This document shows positions 26,100 through 34,995 of a stretch of 64,000 bases of DNA, in pieces (positions within the stretch are counted from its first letter, which is position 1; each line of letters starts with the position of its first letter). Source of the stretch: Lentzea californiensis (lineage in GTDB: Bacteria > Actinomycetota > Actinomycetes > Mycobacteriales > Pseudonocardiaceae); assembly GCF_024648825.1 (NCBI RefSeq), contig NZ_JANBBE010000001.1:1984001-2048000 (forward strand), given 5' to 3'. The notes below the pieces were generated by a model, which did not search any database, was not told the origin of the DNA, and saw only the letters and a program-made list of their open reading frames with translations. The position numbers and the translations under genes are program-made.

Positions 26100-26523
26100 G
26101 CATCACGGCCGGTGCGCGCAGAGGCGCGTAGCGGAAGAGGAACGCGTAGAAGCCGCCCGCCAGCGCTGCCATGCACAGCAGCAGCGCGGTGAGGCGGCGC
26201 CCGACCGGGAGTCCGACGGGCAATGAGGCGGCGGACGACACCATCTCGCCGCCGGTGTTCACGATCTCGACTGTCTCGCCCTTGGTGTGACCGCAGCCGT
26301 CGAGCTTGGCCTGCTTCTTCTGGCCGTCGGCATCCCACTCGACCGTGTCCATGCCCTGGCCGCACGAGCCGCTCTCGACGACTGTCGCGGTCACGGGTCT
26401 AGGGGGTTCCTCGGCGCCCAACACCTTGGCGGGCAAGAAGAGCGCGAGCGCGACCCCGATCCCGACCAGTCCGACGACCAGCAGGATGAACACCCATCTG
26501 TCCGGGCTTCGCGGAACCGCCAC
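26068..26523 (-). CDS. Two-helix membrane protein, DUF3592-like
   Basis: 151 aa. A hydrophobic helix at about 10-30 (VFILLVVGLVGIGVALALFL) and another at about 110-130 (LTALLLCMAALAGGFYAFLF) flank an exported loop with two cysteines (GSCGQGMDT and DGCGHTKG). VTATVVESGSC followed by a GETVEIVNTGG strand resembles DUF3592 envelope proteins, whose function is unknown. The GTG start at 26523 has no evident ribosome-binding site and a start a few codons further in is possible. Confidence 0.58.
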   Translation of the reverse strand: MAVPRSPDRWVFILLVVGLVGIGVALALFLPAKVLGAEEPPRPVTATVVESGSCGQGMDTVEWDADGQKKQAKLDGCGHTKGETVEIVNTGGEMVSSAASLPVGLPVGRRLTALLLCMAALAGGFYAFLFRYAPLRAPAVMPTPRRTEPAP

Positions 26524-26566
26524 ACTGCGATGTTCGCAGACGCGGCGGCCCGCGTGGAGCCCAGGT

Positions 26567-27148
26567 TTATTTCGCCAGCCGGCGCAGCTGGTCGACCTTG
26601 ATGGTCTTGCCGTCGGTCACCGAACCGCTCACGGTGACGAGGTCACCGTTCTTCGGCTTCTCGGTCACCGAGGACAGGTCCAGCGACGTCTGCAGGCCGT
26701 CGACCTGGATCAACGTGGCAGTGTTGCCGTTGACGTCCTTGACGGTGCCGCGTGCCTGGGCCTTCGCCAGCGCCACGTTCAGCGCCTTGCCGTCCTTCAC
26801 GCGCACGGTCACGCGCTGGTCGGCCTTCAGCCCGGCGAGATCGCCCCCGCGCAGCTTCGTGGAGTTGTCAGTGGTCAACGACACCTCGCTGCCGTCGTCC
26901 TTGGTGATCGTGAGCTTGCCGGTCTCGACCGACTTGACCCGCCCGACCACGAGAGTGCTGTCCTTGAGCTTGGCCTTGTCCGGACGGCCGGGCTTGCCGG
27001 GGCCGCCGGGTGCGCCGAGGTGGCGCTCCGCGAACGCCGCGTTCGGTGGGCGGTCGGGGCCCTCGGCCGCCGTCGCGACCGCGATGCCGCCGACCGTGAG
27101 GCCGACGGCCGCGACGATGGCGCCGGCCCACGCAGATTTCTTCGACAT
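26567..27148 (-). CDS. Secreted protein with DUF5666-like repeats
   Basis: 193 aa from the ATG at 27148. MSKKSAWAGAIVAAVGLTVG is a signal peptide. The mature part holds two small beta-rich repeats with the pattern V(G/S)GxVxSVxTGKxTI (VVGRVKSVETGKLTI and ARGTVKDVNGNTATLI), typical of DUF5666 or OB-fold-like proteins. A Gly/Pro-rich linker follows the signal. The gene is divergent from an OmpR-type response regulator with an 80-base gap, so it may be a target of that two-component system. Confidence 0.65.
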   Translation of the reverse strand: MSKKSAWAGAIVAAVGLTVGGIAVATAAEGPDRPPNAAFAERHLGAPGGPGKPGRPDKAKLKDSTLVVGRVKSVETGKLTITKDDGSEVSLTTDNSTKLRGGDLAGLKADQRVTVRVKDGKALNVALAKAQARGTVKDVNGNTATLIQVDGLQTSLDLSSVTEKPKNGDLVTVSGSVTDGKTIKVDQLRRLAK

Positions 27149-27228
27149 GCGCACCAGCGTGCGGGTGCATGCTGAGCGCAAGCTGAAGGCGAGTCGCCCG
27201 AAGTGCCGATGATCAGCAGAATGGTGAG

Positions 27229-27897
27229 GTGTCCGCCAGGGTGTTGGTGATCGAGGACGCCGAGGCGATCGGTGCCGCGGTGTCTTCCGCGCTGCGTGAG
27301 TCCGGGTACGACGTGCAGCACCGCCTGGACGGGCGCCAGCTGGAGGCCGACCTCGGTCGCTTCCGCCCCGACCTGGTCGTGCTCGACGTCATGCTGCCCG
27401 GCCGCGACGGCTTCCAGTTGCTCGAGGTCATCCGCCGCTCGTCCGGCGCCGGCGTGGTCATGCTGACCGCGCGCGACGGCGTGCCGGACCGGCTGCGAGG
27501 CCTCTCCGGAGGCGCCGACGACTACGTGGGCAAACCGTTCGTGCTGGCAGAGCTCGTGGCACGGGTCTCGGCGGTGCTGCGCCGCCTCGGCCGCACGCCG
27601 TCGACCGTGCAGGTCGGCGACCTGGTCGTGGACGCCGACGCCGGTGTCGTCATGCGCGCCGACCGGCCGATCGAACTGACCGCGACCGAACTGCGGCTGC
27701 TGGTGTACCTGGCGGCCCAGCGCGGGCGCGTGGTGTCCAAGACGCAGATCCTCACGGCCGTGTGGGGCTACGAGGACTACGACCCGAACCTGGTCGAGGT
27801 CCACGTCAGCGCCGTGCGCCGCAAGATCGAGGAACACGGCACGAGGCTCGTCCACACCGTTCGCGGCCTTGGGTACGTGCTGCGGGCCGAGGAATGA
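27229..27897 (+). CDS. OmpR-family response regulator
   Basis: 222 aa from the GTG at 27229. The receiver domain has VLVIEDAE at the start, the phospho-acceptor Asp in VVLDVMLPG near residue 50, the Thr in VMLTARDG and the Lys in GKPF. The C-terminal winged helix runs from about 128 to 220 (LTATELRLLVYLA, then VHTVRGLGYVLR). It overlaps the sensor-kinase gene (ATGA) and forms its cognate pair. The signal sensed is unknown. Confidence 0.92.
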   Translation: MSARVLVIEDAEAIGAAVSSALRESGYDVQHRLDGRQLEADLGRFRPDLVVLDVMLPGRDGFQLLEVIRRSSGAGVVMLTARDGVPDRLRGLSGGADDYVGKPFVLAELVARVSAVLRRLGRTPSTVQVGDLVVDADAGVVMRADRPIELTATELRLLVYLAAQRGRVVSKTQILTAVWGYEDYDPNLVEVHVSAVRRKIEEHGTRLVHTVRGLGYVLRAEE

Positions 27898-29171
27898 ACC
27901 TCCGCACGGTCTCGTTGCGCCGGCGGGTCGCGGTGTCCGTGCTGCTGGTGCTGTTCCTGGTGCTCGTGACGCTGGTGATCTCGGTCGACCGGACGTTCGC
28001 CGGGCAGTCCTCCAAGGACGTCGACGGCGTGCTGAACAACGCCGGGGCGCGTGCGGTGGAGATGCTGAAGAACGGCAGGCGCCCGGCCGAGGTCGTCGGA
28101 GTGCTGACGAAGCGGAACATCCACGTCACCATCGACCTGCCCAACGGCACGACCGTCGGCAGCGCGCCCGAGGAAGGGCAGTTCGAACGCCAGGTCCGCA
28201 ACGTCCAGCGCAACAAGGTCACCCTCTACGCCGACACCGAGGCGATCTCGCAGGCCCAGCACAGGCTGCGGAAACTGCTGCTGATCCTGGGGCTCGCGGC
28301 GATCGGCATCACCGGCGCTTTGATCGTCGTGGTGGTGCGCAGGGCGCTGGCACCGCTGGACGCCATGACCTCGCTGGCCCAGGCCATCGCCGCCGGGCAC
28401 CGGGGCGGGCGGCTCAACCCGTCCAGGACCGACACCGAGCTGGGACGGACCGCGGCCGCGTTCGACGGCATGCTCGACTCGCTGGAGGGCTCCGAACAGC
28501 GGACGCGGCGGTTCGTCGCCGACGCCGCGCACGAGCTGAGGACGCCGATCACCGGTGTGCAGGCCGTGGCCGAGGCGCTCGTGCAGGCCCCCGTCGACTC
28601 GCCCGACCGCGACCAGATGTCGTTCCTGCTGGTCAGGGAAGCCAGAAGAGCCGGACGGCTGGTCGACGACCTGCTCGCCCTCGCCCAGCTCGACGCCGGG
28701 TACGAGATGCAGCGCGAGTCGGTCGACCTGCTGGGCCTCGCCGAGGCCGAGGTCGCCAGGACCCGGTTCGTGGCGCCCGACTTCGACATCACGGCCGAGG
28801 GTGTTCCGGTCGCCGTGGTCGGGGACGGGCAACGGCTCGCGCAGGTGCTCGCGAACCTGGTCGACAACGCGCGGCAGGCGACCGGTCCACAGGGGACCGT
28901 CCGGATCCGGGTCGACCTGACCGGGTTCACCGTGTCCGACAACGGTCCTGGCGTGCCCGAGGCCGAACGTGAGCGGATCTTCGACCGGCTGGTGCGGCTC
29001 GACGACGCCCGCGACCGGCGCTCCGGTGGATCCGGGCTGGGCCTGGCCATCGCGCGGGGCGTGATCCGGGCGCACGGCGGAGACCTGACCTGTGAGCCCT
29101 CCGACCAGGGCGCGGTGTTCCGGGTGGTGCTGCCCGCGGTAAATCCGGTCGCCGAGCCGAGCCGCGTTTGA
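27894..29171 (+). CDS. Sensor histidine kinase of the OmpR-linked pair
   Basis: 425 aa from the ATG at 27894, overlapping the regulator stop. First membrane helix at about 11-30, an extracytoplasmic sensor of roughly 90 residues, second helix near 130-150 (LLILGLAAIGITGALIVVVV), then HAMP. The phospho-acceptor His is in DAAHELRTPITGVQA near 220. The ATPase domain has N-box NLVDNARQA, DNGPGVP and GGSGLGLAIA. Complete and apparently active. The short sensor loop has no recognisable ligand motif. Confidence 0.92.
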   Translation: MNLRTVSLRRRVAVSVLLVLFLVLVTLVISVDRTFAGQSSKDVDGVLNNAGARAVEMLKNGRRPAEVVGVLTKRNIHVTIDLPNGTTVGSAPEEGQFERQVRNVQRNKVTLYADTEAISQAQHRLRKLLLILGLAAIGITGALIVVVVRRALAPLDAMTSLAQAIAAGHRGGRLNPSRTDTELGRTAAAFDGMLDSLEGSEQRTRRFVADAAHELRTPITGVQAVAEALVQAPVDSPDRDQMSFLLVREARRAGRLVDDLLALAQLDAGYEMQRESVDLLGLAEAEVARTRFVAPDFDITAEGVPVAVVGDGQRLAQVLANLVDNARQATGPQGTVRIRVDLTGFTVSDNGPGVPEAERERIFDRLVRLDDARDRRSGGSGLGLAIARGVIRAHGGDLTCEPSDQGAVFRVVLPAVNPVAEPSRV

Positions 29172-29183
29172 TTCCATCGGCGT

Positions 29184-29657
29184 GTGGACGTGGTGGTGCA
29201 GTGGGTGAGGACCGAGTGGACCAAGCAGTCCCGCGGTGAGCCGGGGGCGACCCGGCGCAACGCGGTGCCGGTCGGGTTCGCGTTGCCACACCTGATGCCC
29301 GCGGTGCACGAGGTGCGGCTCGAGGAGCGGTACGACTTCGCGCCCAGGTGGTCGAAGGAGAACAGCGAGATCGACCGGATCGCGCTCACCCTCCGCGAGG
29401 ACGACGACGTGCTGTCCGTGCAGCTGCAGGACACCCTGCGCGCGGCGCCACGGCGGTGGTACAGGCCTTCCCCGGTCCGGCTGGCGCGGGGGGAGTGGGT
29501 CCGCTGGCAGCTCAACCACCGGTGGTCAGGCGGTTGCTGCGGCGAGTGGAGCTACGAGCTGACCACGCTGAACCTCGCCTACGGATCACCACGTGACGCG
29601 AAGGTGTTCCTGGGAACGCCCACGCGCCACGTGGACGAGCAGACCTACCTGAGTTAA
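29184..29657 (+). CDS. Hypothetical protein, 157 aa
   Basis: GTG start at 29184, 12 bases after the kinase stop, so it may belong to the same operon. The sequence is soluble, rich in Arg and Trp (EWVRWQLNHRWSGGCCGEWSYE), with no signal peptide or membrane helix. I do not recognise the family. Its TAA stop overlaps that of the convergent metallopeptidase gene by four bases. Confidence 0.6.
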   Translation: MDVVVQWVRTEWTKQSRGEPGATRRNAVPVGFALPHLMPAVHEVRLEERYDFAPRWSKENSEIDRIALTLREDDDVLSVQLQDTLRAAPRRWYRPSPVRLARGEWVRWQLNHRWSGGCCGEWSYELTTLNLAYGSPRDAKVFLGTPTRHVDEQTYLS

Positions 29658-30547
29658 CCGACCTGGGCGGCGGCCGCCGTGAAGGTGTTGCAGGCGTCCG
29701 TGGAGTTCGCCTTGAAGCCCGCGGCCGCCCACCGCGCCTGGTTCTCGGCGGACCCGTGCGCGTTGTTCTCGGGCTTCTCCTCGATCGCGAACTGGAAGTC
29801 CTCCTGCGCCTGCCGCGCGAGGCCCGCCGTCAGCGAGCCGCGCCCGGCCGCCGAGCTCAGGAACATGCCCGCGAAGCAGTTCGCCTGCAGTTCGATCCGC
29901 CGCGACATCTCCAGGCCCGCCGGGGTCTTCTCGCCCGCGTCGGTGATCTTCAGGTCCGCCGCCCGCAGCAGGCCCGTCAGCGCCTGGACGTGGTGGCCGT
30001 ACTCGTGCGACAGCGTGGCCAGGTGCGTCGCCGGGGCGTCGCCGCCGCCGTTGTCGCGCAGGCGGGCCGTCGGCATGTAGATCGTGCGGTTGCGGCCGCA
30101 GTAGTAGGCCACCGCGTGGTCTGACTCCGGGGCCTCGCCGCACGGGCCGTCCTTCAGGACCGGCGAGGCGTCCAGCTCAGGCTTGTCGAACGGCAGGTTC
30201 GCCGCCTTCAGCAGCGGGCCCCAGGCCGTGTCCAGGCACTCGACGCCGGCCGCGTAGTAGGCGGCCAGCTGGCCGTCCGAGGTGCCGAACTGCGGCAACG
30301 AGCAGGTCACCTGGGTCAGCGAGACCGGCTTCACCAGCAACGGGTGGTCGGCCAGGCGGAAGACGGCCCGCGGCCGGATCGGCGTCGACGGCTCGGCCGG
30401 GGGAGTCGTGGCCGGGCGCGAACCGGCCATGGCGTGGCCGGCGACCACTCTGGGCCGGCTCAGTTGACCGATCCCGAGGACGAACGCGACCACCAGCACG
30501 AACACTCCCGCGAGCAGGACCGGGTTGTTCTTGGCTGGTTGGGTCAC
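29654..30547 (-). CDS. Membrane-anchored zinc metallopeptidase (PF04228-like), tandem copy 1
   Basis: 297 aa. One N-terminal membrane helix (PVLLAGVFVLVVAFVLGI) follows a short MTQPAKNN head, then a Thr/Pro linker and an extracytoplasmic peptidase domain. The zinc motif is LSHEYGHHVQAL (HExxH), followed by ELQANCFAGMFL with the third metal ligand. Several cysteines (CSLPQ, CLDTAW, CGEAP, CGRNR) suggest disulfides. Compared with the next two paralogues it lacks the proline-rich cytoplasmic head. Substrates are unknown. It lies 12 bases after copy 2 on the same strand, so they are probably co-transcribed. Confidence 0.85.
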   Translation of the reverse strand: MTQPAKNNPVLLAGVFVLVVAFVLGIGQLSRPRVVAGHAMAGSRPATTPPAEPSTPIRPRAVFRLADHPLLVKPVSLTQVTCSLPQFGTSDGQLAAYYAAGVECLDTAWGPLLKAANLPFDKPELDASPVLKDGPCGEAPESDHAVAYYCGRNRTIYMPTARLRDNGGGDAPATHLATLSHEYGHHVQALTGLLRAADLKITDAGEKTPAGLEMSRRIELQANCFAGMFLSSAAGRGSLTAGLARQAQEDFQFAIEEKPENNAHGSAENQARWAAAGFKANSTDACNTFTAAAAQVG

Positions 30548-30559
30548 GTTCTCCCCTTC

Positions 30560-31810
30560 CTAGGAGACGGAGCCTGGATCGGCTGCCCAGGTGTTGCAGT
30601 CGGACGCCTTGTTCGACTTGTAACCGCGGTCGACCCACGTCGCGTTGTTCTGCGGGGTGCCGTGGTCCTTCGTCGGGTAGATGTCGTAGTCACCCCGGTT
30701 GCCCGCGTCGGTCAGGGCGACCCGGATCACCTCGATCGGAATCGCTCCGTGCGACAACGGGGCCAGCGACATGCCTCCGAAGCACGTCGCCTGCAGCTCC
30801 ATCCGGCGGTTCAGGTCGAGGCCCTTCGGAGTATCCCACCCGCCCGCGTCGTACTGCGCGCGGTCCGATGCTTTGAGCATCCCGGTGAGCCACTGGAGGT
30901 GGTGGCCGTACTCGTGGGCGAGCTGGCCCAGGTACTTGCCGGGGTGGTTCGGGTTGTTCGGGTTGCGTTCGGCGGCGTAGGCGTTCGCCGTCCAGTAGAT
31001 GCCGCCCTGGCAGTACCGCGCCGTCTGGTCCGGGCGGACCGTGCCGCACGGGTACTGCGCGGTCTCGGTGATGACGTGCAGCTCGACCGGCTGGTACGGC
31101 AGGTTCGCGGCGTTCAGCGCCGGCTTCCACATGCTCTCGATGCACGGCAGCGCGGCGCGCAGGAAGCGGTCCTGGCCCGCCGGGGAGTAGTCCATCGGCG
31201 GCAGCGCGCAGCCGGCGACCGTGTTCGCGCCGAACCCCGGCTTGAGGAACGGGTGGTCCGCCAGCGCGTAGACGGCCTTCGGGCCCGCCGGGGTCGCCGG
31301 TGCGGACGGGGTGCGCGGCGTCGAGGCGCGCGGTGCGCCGCTCGTCGTCGCCGGGGCGTCCGTCGTGGTCGGGAGGGTGAACGTCGGGCTGTACGTCGTG
31401 TAGTTCGAGTAGCCCGCGTCCTCCACCTTCTTGTTCAGGGTCGCCGCGAAGACGCCGACCGCGCCGAGGCCGAGGACCACGACGCCGCCCAGGATCAGGG
31501 CGATCATCGGGCCGTTGTTCCTGCGGCGCGGTGGCATCGGCGGGTACGGGCCGTAGCCGGGCGGCGGGCCCCACGACGGCTGCGGCGGCGGCATGACCTG
31601 GCCGGGATGCGGCGGGCCGTAGTAGCCGGGCGGCGGGCCCTGCGGCGGCATGCCGTACGGGGGCGGCGGGCCCTGGAGTGGTGGGCCCTGCGGCGGTGGA
31701 CCTTGGGGCGGTGGGCCCTGAGGCGGACGCTGCCCGAGCGGTGCGGGCATCGGTGGCGGGCCTACCGGGCGCGGCGGCGGCCAGTTGCCCGGTGGCGGTG
31801 GTTGCGTCAT
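30560..31810 (-). CDS. Membrane-anchored zinc metallopeptidase with proline-rich head, tandem copy 2
   Basis: 416 aa from the ATG at 31810 (MTQPPPPGNW), the start shared with copy 3; an ATG at 31834 is an alternative. Residues 1-105 are a Pro/Gly-rich cytoplasmic head with repeated QGPPP units, followed by RRR and one membrane helix (MIALILGGVVVLGLGAVGVF). A Thr/Ser-rich linker leads to the peptidase domain with LAHEYGHHLQWLTG and ELQATCFGGMSL. The C-terminal SDCNTWAADPGSVS matches the other copies. The head could bind SH3-like or other partners, which is inference. Confidence 0.86.
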   Translation of the reverse strand: MTQPPPPGNWPPPRPVGPPPMPAPLGQRPPQGPPPQGPPPQGPPLQGPPPPYGMPPQGPPPGYYGPPHPGQVMPPPQPSWGPPPGYGPYPPMPPRRRNNGPMIALILGGVVVLGLGAVGVFAATLNKKVEDAGYSNYTTYSPTFTLPTTTDAPATTSGAPRASTPRTPSAPATPAGPKAVYALADHPFLKPGFGANTVAGCALPPMDYSPAGQDRFLRAALPCIESMWKPALNAANLPYQPVELHVITETAQYPCGTVRPDQTARYCQGGIYWTANAYAAERNPNNPNHPGKYLGQLAHEYGHHLQWLTGMLKASDRAQYDAGGWDTPKGLDLNRRMELQATCFGGMSLAPLSHGAIPIEVIRVALTDAGNRGDYDIYPTKDHGTPQNNATWVDRGYKSNKASDCNTWAADPGSVS

Positions 31811-31869
31811 CGCCTGAGGTCCCCCAATGGTCATCCTGGGTCGGGTACGAGCATAGGCGGACCGGGATC

Positions 31870-31896
31870 ACGCGTCCCCCGACCGGGCTAACGCGT
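31870..31896. repeat. Two ACGCGT sites 21 bases apart upstream of metallopeptidase copy 2
   Basis: ACGCGTCCC occurs at 31870-31878 and 31891-31899. The 21-base period puts both on the same DNA face, and they lie just upstream of a possible minus-strand -10 (TATGCT) for copy 2. Possible operator; ACGCGT alone is not rare in GC-rich DNA. Confidence 0.3.
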
Positions 31897-31935
31897 CCCG
31901 TTCTCCCCTTGAGACGCATGGGCCGGGGGATCGGT

Positions 31936-33276
31936 TCACGAGACGTCCGCGGAGGTCGCCGCCCACGTGTTGCACGCGTTGATCTTGTTCTGCCTGTGGC
32001 CGTGCATGACCCAGCGGTCGTTGTTCGGCGCACTGCCGTGATCAGGCCTGCGGTTGTAGTCACCGCGTTTGCCCGAGTCGCTCAGCCCGGTGTTCACGAC
32101 CTCGATCGGCACGACGTTGCGGTGCGAGAACGGCGCCAGCGTCATGCCGCCCAGGCAGGTGGCCTGCAGCTCCAGCCTGCGGTTGAGCTCCAGGCCCTTC
32201 GGGGTGTCGAAGCCGCCGACGTCGTACTGGGCCTGGTCCGCGGCGCGGAGCATGCCGGTGAGCCACTGGATGTGGTGGCCGTACTCGTGGCTGAGCTGAC
32301 CGAGGTAGACGCCGGGGTGCCGGACCGTCGAGCCGCCCTCGTTCGCGTAGAAGTTGCCGGGCCAGTAGATGACGCCGCGGCAGAACATCGCCGTCGTGTT
32401 GTTCTGCCGCGAACCGCACGGCGTCTGCGTGGTGCCGGTGAACACCTGCAGCTCGGCCGGCTGGTACGGCAGGTTGGCGGCCTTGAGCGCCGGCTGCCAC
32501 GCCTTCTCGATGCACGGCAGCGCGGCCTCGAGGAACCGCTTCTCGCCCGCCGGGCTGTATTCCATCCGCGGCAACGGGCACGAGTCGAAGTCGTTCGCGC
32601 CGATGTCGGTGCTGAAGATCGGGTGGTCGGCGAGCTTGTAGATCGCCTTCGGGCCCACCGGCGTCTGCTGCGTGCTCGGCGTGCGGGTCGACGACGTGCG
32701 CGTGGACGCCGTCGTGGTGGTCGTTGTCGTCGTCCGCGTGGAGGTGTAGGTCGGGCTGTAGGTCGTGTAGTTCGAGTAGCCCGTGTCCTTCACCTTGTTG
32801 TTCAGCGCCGCCGCGAAGATGCCGATCGCGCCCAGGCCGAGGACGACGACGCCGCCGAGGACGAGCGCCAGGACCGGGCCGCTGCCGCTTCTGCGCGGCG
32901 GTGCCGTCGGGTAGGGCGGCGGTGCGAACGCGCCGGGGTGCGGGTGGCCCCACGCCGGGTGCGGCGGAGGCATCACCGGACGCGGCGGCGGCATCATCGG
33001 GCGCGGTGGCGGCAGCGGCATGCGACCGGGCGGCGGGCCGTACGGAGGAGGTGCGCCGACGGCCGGTGGAGGGCCGTAGGGAGGAGGCGAGCCCATGGGC
33101 GGGCCGTACGGTGGCCGGTGTCCCGGAGGCGGTCCCATCGGCGGGCGTGCGCCGGGCGGAGGTCCCTGAACGGGACGGGGAGGCATCGGCGGCCCGTACG
33201 GCGGTGCGGCGGGCACGGGCGGCGGACCCACCGGGCGCGGCGGTGGCCGGTTGCCTGGCGGCGGTGGTTGTGTCAT
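31936..33276 (-). CDS. Membrane-anchored zinc metallopeptidase with proline-rich head, tandem copy 3
   Basis: 446 aa from the ATG at 33276, with a GGGGGA ribosome-binding region also seen before copy 2. The head of about 135 residues is very rich in Pro/Gly, with repeated YGPP units, followed by a membrane helix (VLALVLGGVVVLGLGAIGIF). The linker is a Thr tract (TSTRTTTTTTTTAS region). The peptidase domain has LSHEYGHHIQWLTG and ELQATCLGGMTL. It is divergent from the DUF2207 gene with only 48 bases between starts. Confidence 0.86.
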   Translation of the reverse strand: MTQPPPPGNRPPPRPVGPPPVPAAPPYGPPMPPRPVQGPPPGARPPMGPPPGHRPPYGPPMGSPPPYGPPPAVGAPPPYGPPPGRMPLPPPRPMMPPPRPVMPPPHPAWGHPHPGAFAPPPYPTAPPRRSGSGPVLALVLGGVVVLGLGAIGIFAAALNNKVKDTGYSNYTTYSPTYTSTRTTTTTTTTASTRTSSTRTPSTQQTPVGPKAIYKLADHPIFSTDIGANDFDSCPLPRMEYSPAGEKRFLEAALPCIEKAWQPALKAANLPYQPAELQVFTGTTQTPCGSRQNNTTAMFCRGVIYWPGNFYANEGGSTVRHPGVYLGQLSHEYGHHIQWLTGMLRAADQAQYDVGGFDTPKGLELNRRLELQATCLGGMTLAPFSHRNVVPIEVVNTGLSDSGKRGDYNRRPDHGSAPNNDRWVMHGHRQNKINACNTWAATSADVS

Positions 33277-33324
33277 CGCCGGAAATCCCCCAGATGGCGT
33301 CTGTTCGAAAGTCCGCCGGAGCAT

Positions 33325-34986
33325 ATGAGGACTCCGCTATTGTCCGCAGCCGTGTCGAAGAACTGGGGTGCGGCGATCTTCGTCGCCGTAGCGCTGACGT
33401 CCGTCACGTCTTTCGGGACGGCGGCCGGCGCGCTCGCGCAGCCGCTTCCCGGCACCGTCAGCACCGAGGTGCGGATGAAGCTGGAGCGCGACGCCCGGCT
33501 CTCCGTCACCGAGACCGTCCAGGTGCCCGAAGGCAAGACCGTCAAGCGCACCGTCCCCTTGCGACTCGCGGCGGGCGACGACCTGGAGCGCCAGTACCGG
33601 GTCACCGACGCGAAGGTCGAGGGCAAGGGCAGCACCTCCACCGACGACGACAGTTTCTCCGTCACGCTCGAGGGCGGCCAGTCCACGCTGACCTACACGG
33701 TCGCCGGCGCCGTCGCCCCCGTCGGTGACGCGCTGGAGGTCCGCTGGCAGGTCGCGGGCGGCTGGGACACCGAACTGGACAAGGTCGCCGTCTCCTTCTC
33801 CGCACCCGACTCCCCGACGTCGGTCAACTGCCTCGCGGGCCCGGTCGGTTCGTCGCAGCCGTGCACGAGCGCGGACCTCGCGGACGGCAAGGGCGTGCGC
33901 GCGCAGGAGATCAAGCTCGGCGCCGGCGAACGCGTGGACGTCGCGATCGGACTGTCCGCCGGGGTCGTGCCCCCGAACGCCGTCGTGGTCGAGCAGTCCG
34001 GTCTCGCGGCCGCGTTCGCGCTCACGCCGGCCAGCGGTGCCGCGCTCGGCGGGCTGCTGGTGCTGCTGCTCGGCGGTGTCGCGCTGCTCTGGTACCTGCG
34101 CGGCCGGGACGCGGCGGCGCTCGCGAGCGAGGTCGGCGCGGTCTCCGTGCTGGTCCGCGACCAGGACAACAGGGTCGCCTTCGCCTCCCCGGACGGCGTG
34201 CTGCCCGGTCAGGTCGGCACCGTGGTCGACGAGCACGTGGACGTCGTCGACGTGACCGCCACGGTGATCGACCTCGCCGTGCGCAACTACCTGTGGATCA
34301 CGGAGACGGAGAACCACGACTGGCAGATCGTGCGCCGCAACCCGGTGGACGACTCGCTGTCCGGCTACGAGAAGGCGGTCTGCGAGGCGCTGCTGCCCCA
34401 GGGCGCGGACGCGGTGAGCGTGTCCGAGCTGCGCGGCCGGCAGATCGACCTCGCGCTCGTGCGCGACCGCCTCTACTCCGACGTCGTGGAGAAGCGCTGG
34501 TTCGTGCGCCGCCCGGACGCCGAGCGGAACCTGTTCTGGTGGGCTGGAATCGTGATCGCGGTGCTCGGCGTGGCCGCCACGGTCGTGCTCGCGCTCACGG
34601 TCGGCAACGCCCTGTTCGGACTCGTCGTGGCCGTCGGCGGTGTCGCGCTGGCGTTCGGCGCCCGGTCGATGCCGGCCCGCACCAAGCGCGGCAGCGAGTT
34701 GCTGGAGCACGTCCGCGGCCTGCGCGGCTACCTCGCCGGGGTGACGCCGGACGACGTTCCCGAGGCCGACCGCGAGCTCGTGTTCTCCCGGTCCCTGCCG
34801 TACGCGGTGGTGCTCGGCGAGACCGAGCGGTGGATCGGCACGTTCGGCCAGCAGGACCTCTACTGGTACGGCAACTCGGGAACCGGGTCGGACTTCCGGC
34901 GCAGCTTTCCGGCGTTCCTCGGGGCTCTCGACGGCGTGCTCGCCCAGGCGGGCCACCTGCGATCGCTCCGGACGCCGAACCCGTAG
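33325..34986 (+). CDS. DUF2207-type membrane protein
   Basis: 553 aa from the ATG at 33325 with GGAG seven bases upstream; the open frame extends much further 5' but that part is antisense to a peptidase gene. A signal peptide is followed by an extracytoplasmic beta-rich domain (EVRMKLERDARLSVTETVQV), a membrane helix near 240 (LGGLLVLLLGGVALLWYL), a cytoplasmic domain and two further helices near 410-450. This is the layout of DUF2207 proteins, which have no established function. The M16 genes follow after nine bases, so an operon is likely. Confidence 0.75.
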   Translation: MRTPLLSAAVSKNWGAAIFVAVALTSVTSFGTAAGALAQPLPGTVSTEVRMKLERDARLSVTETVQVPEGKTVKRTVPLRLAAGDDLERQYRVTDAKVEGKGSTSTDDDSFSVTLEGGQSTLTYTVAGAVAPVGDALEVRWQVAGGWDTELDKVAVSFSAPDSPTSVNCLAGPVGSSQPCTSADLADGKGVRAQEIKLGAGERVDVAIGLSAGVVPPNAVVVEQSGLAAAFALTPASGAALGGLLVLLLGGVALLWYLRGRDAAALASEVGAVSVLVRDQDNRVAFASPDGVLPGQVGTVVDEHVDVVDVTATVIDLAVRNYLWITETENHDWQIVRRNPVDDSLSGYEKAVCEALLPQGADAVSVSELRGRQIDLALVRDRLYSDVVEKRWFVRRPDAERNLFWWAGIVIAVLGVAATVVLALTVGNALFGLVVAVGGVALAFGARSMPARTKRGSELLEHVRGLRGYLAGVTPDDVPEADRELVFSRSLPYAVVLGETERWIGTFGQQDLYWYGNSGTGSDFRRSFPAFLGALDGVLAQAGHLRSLRTPNP

Positions 34987-34995
34987 TCTTGCTCC

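Noticed and set aside
31678-33324. N-terminal extension of the DUF2207 frame to 1102 aa
   Set aside because: The extension is antisense to the metallopeptidase genes; a signal peptide and ribosome-binding site place the true start at 33325.
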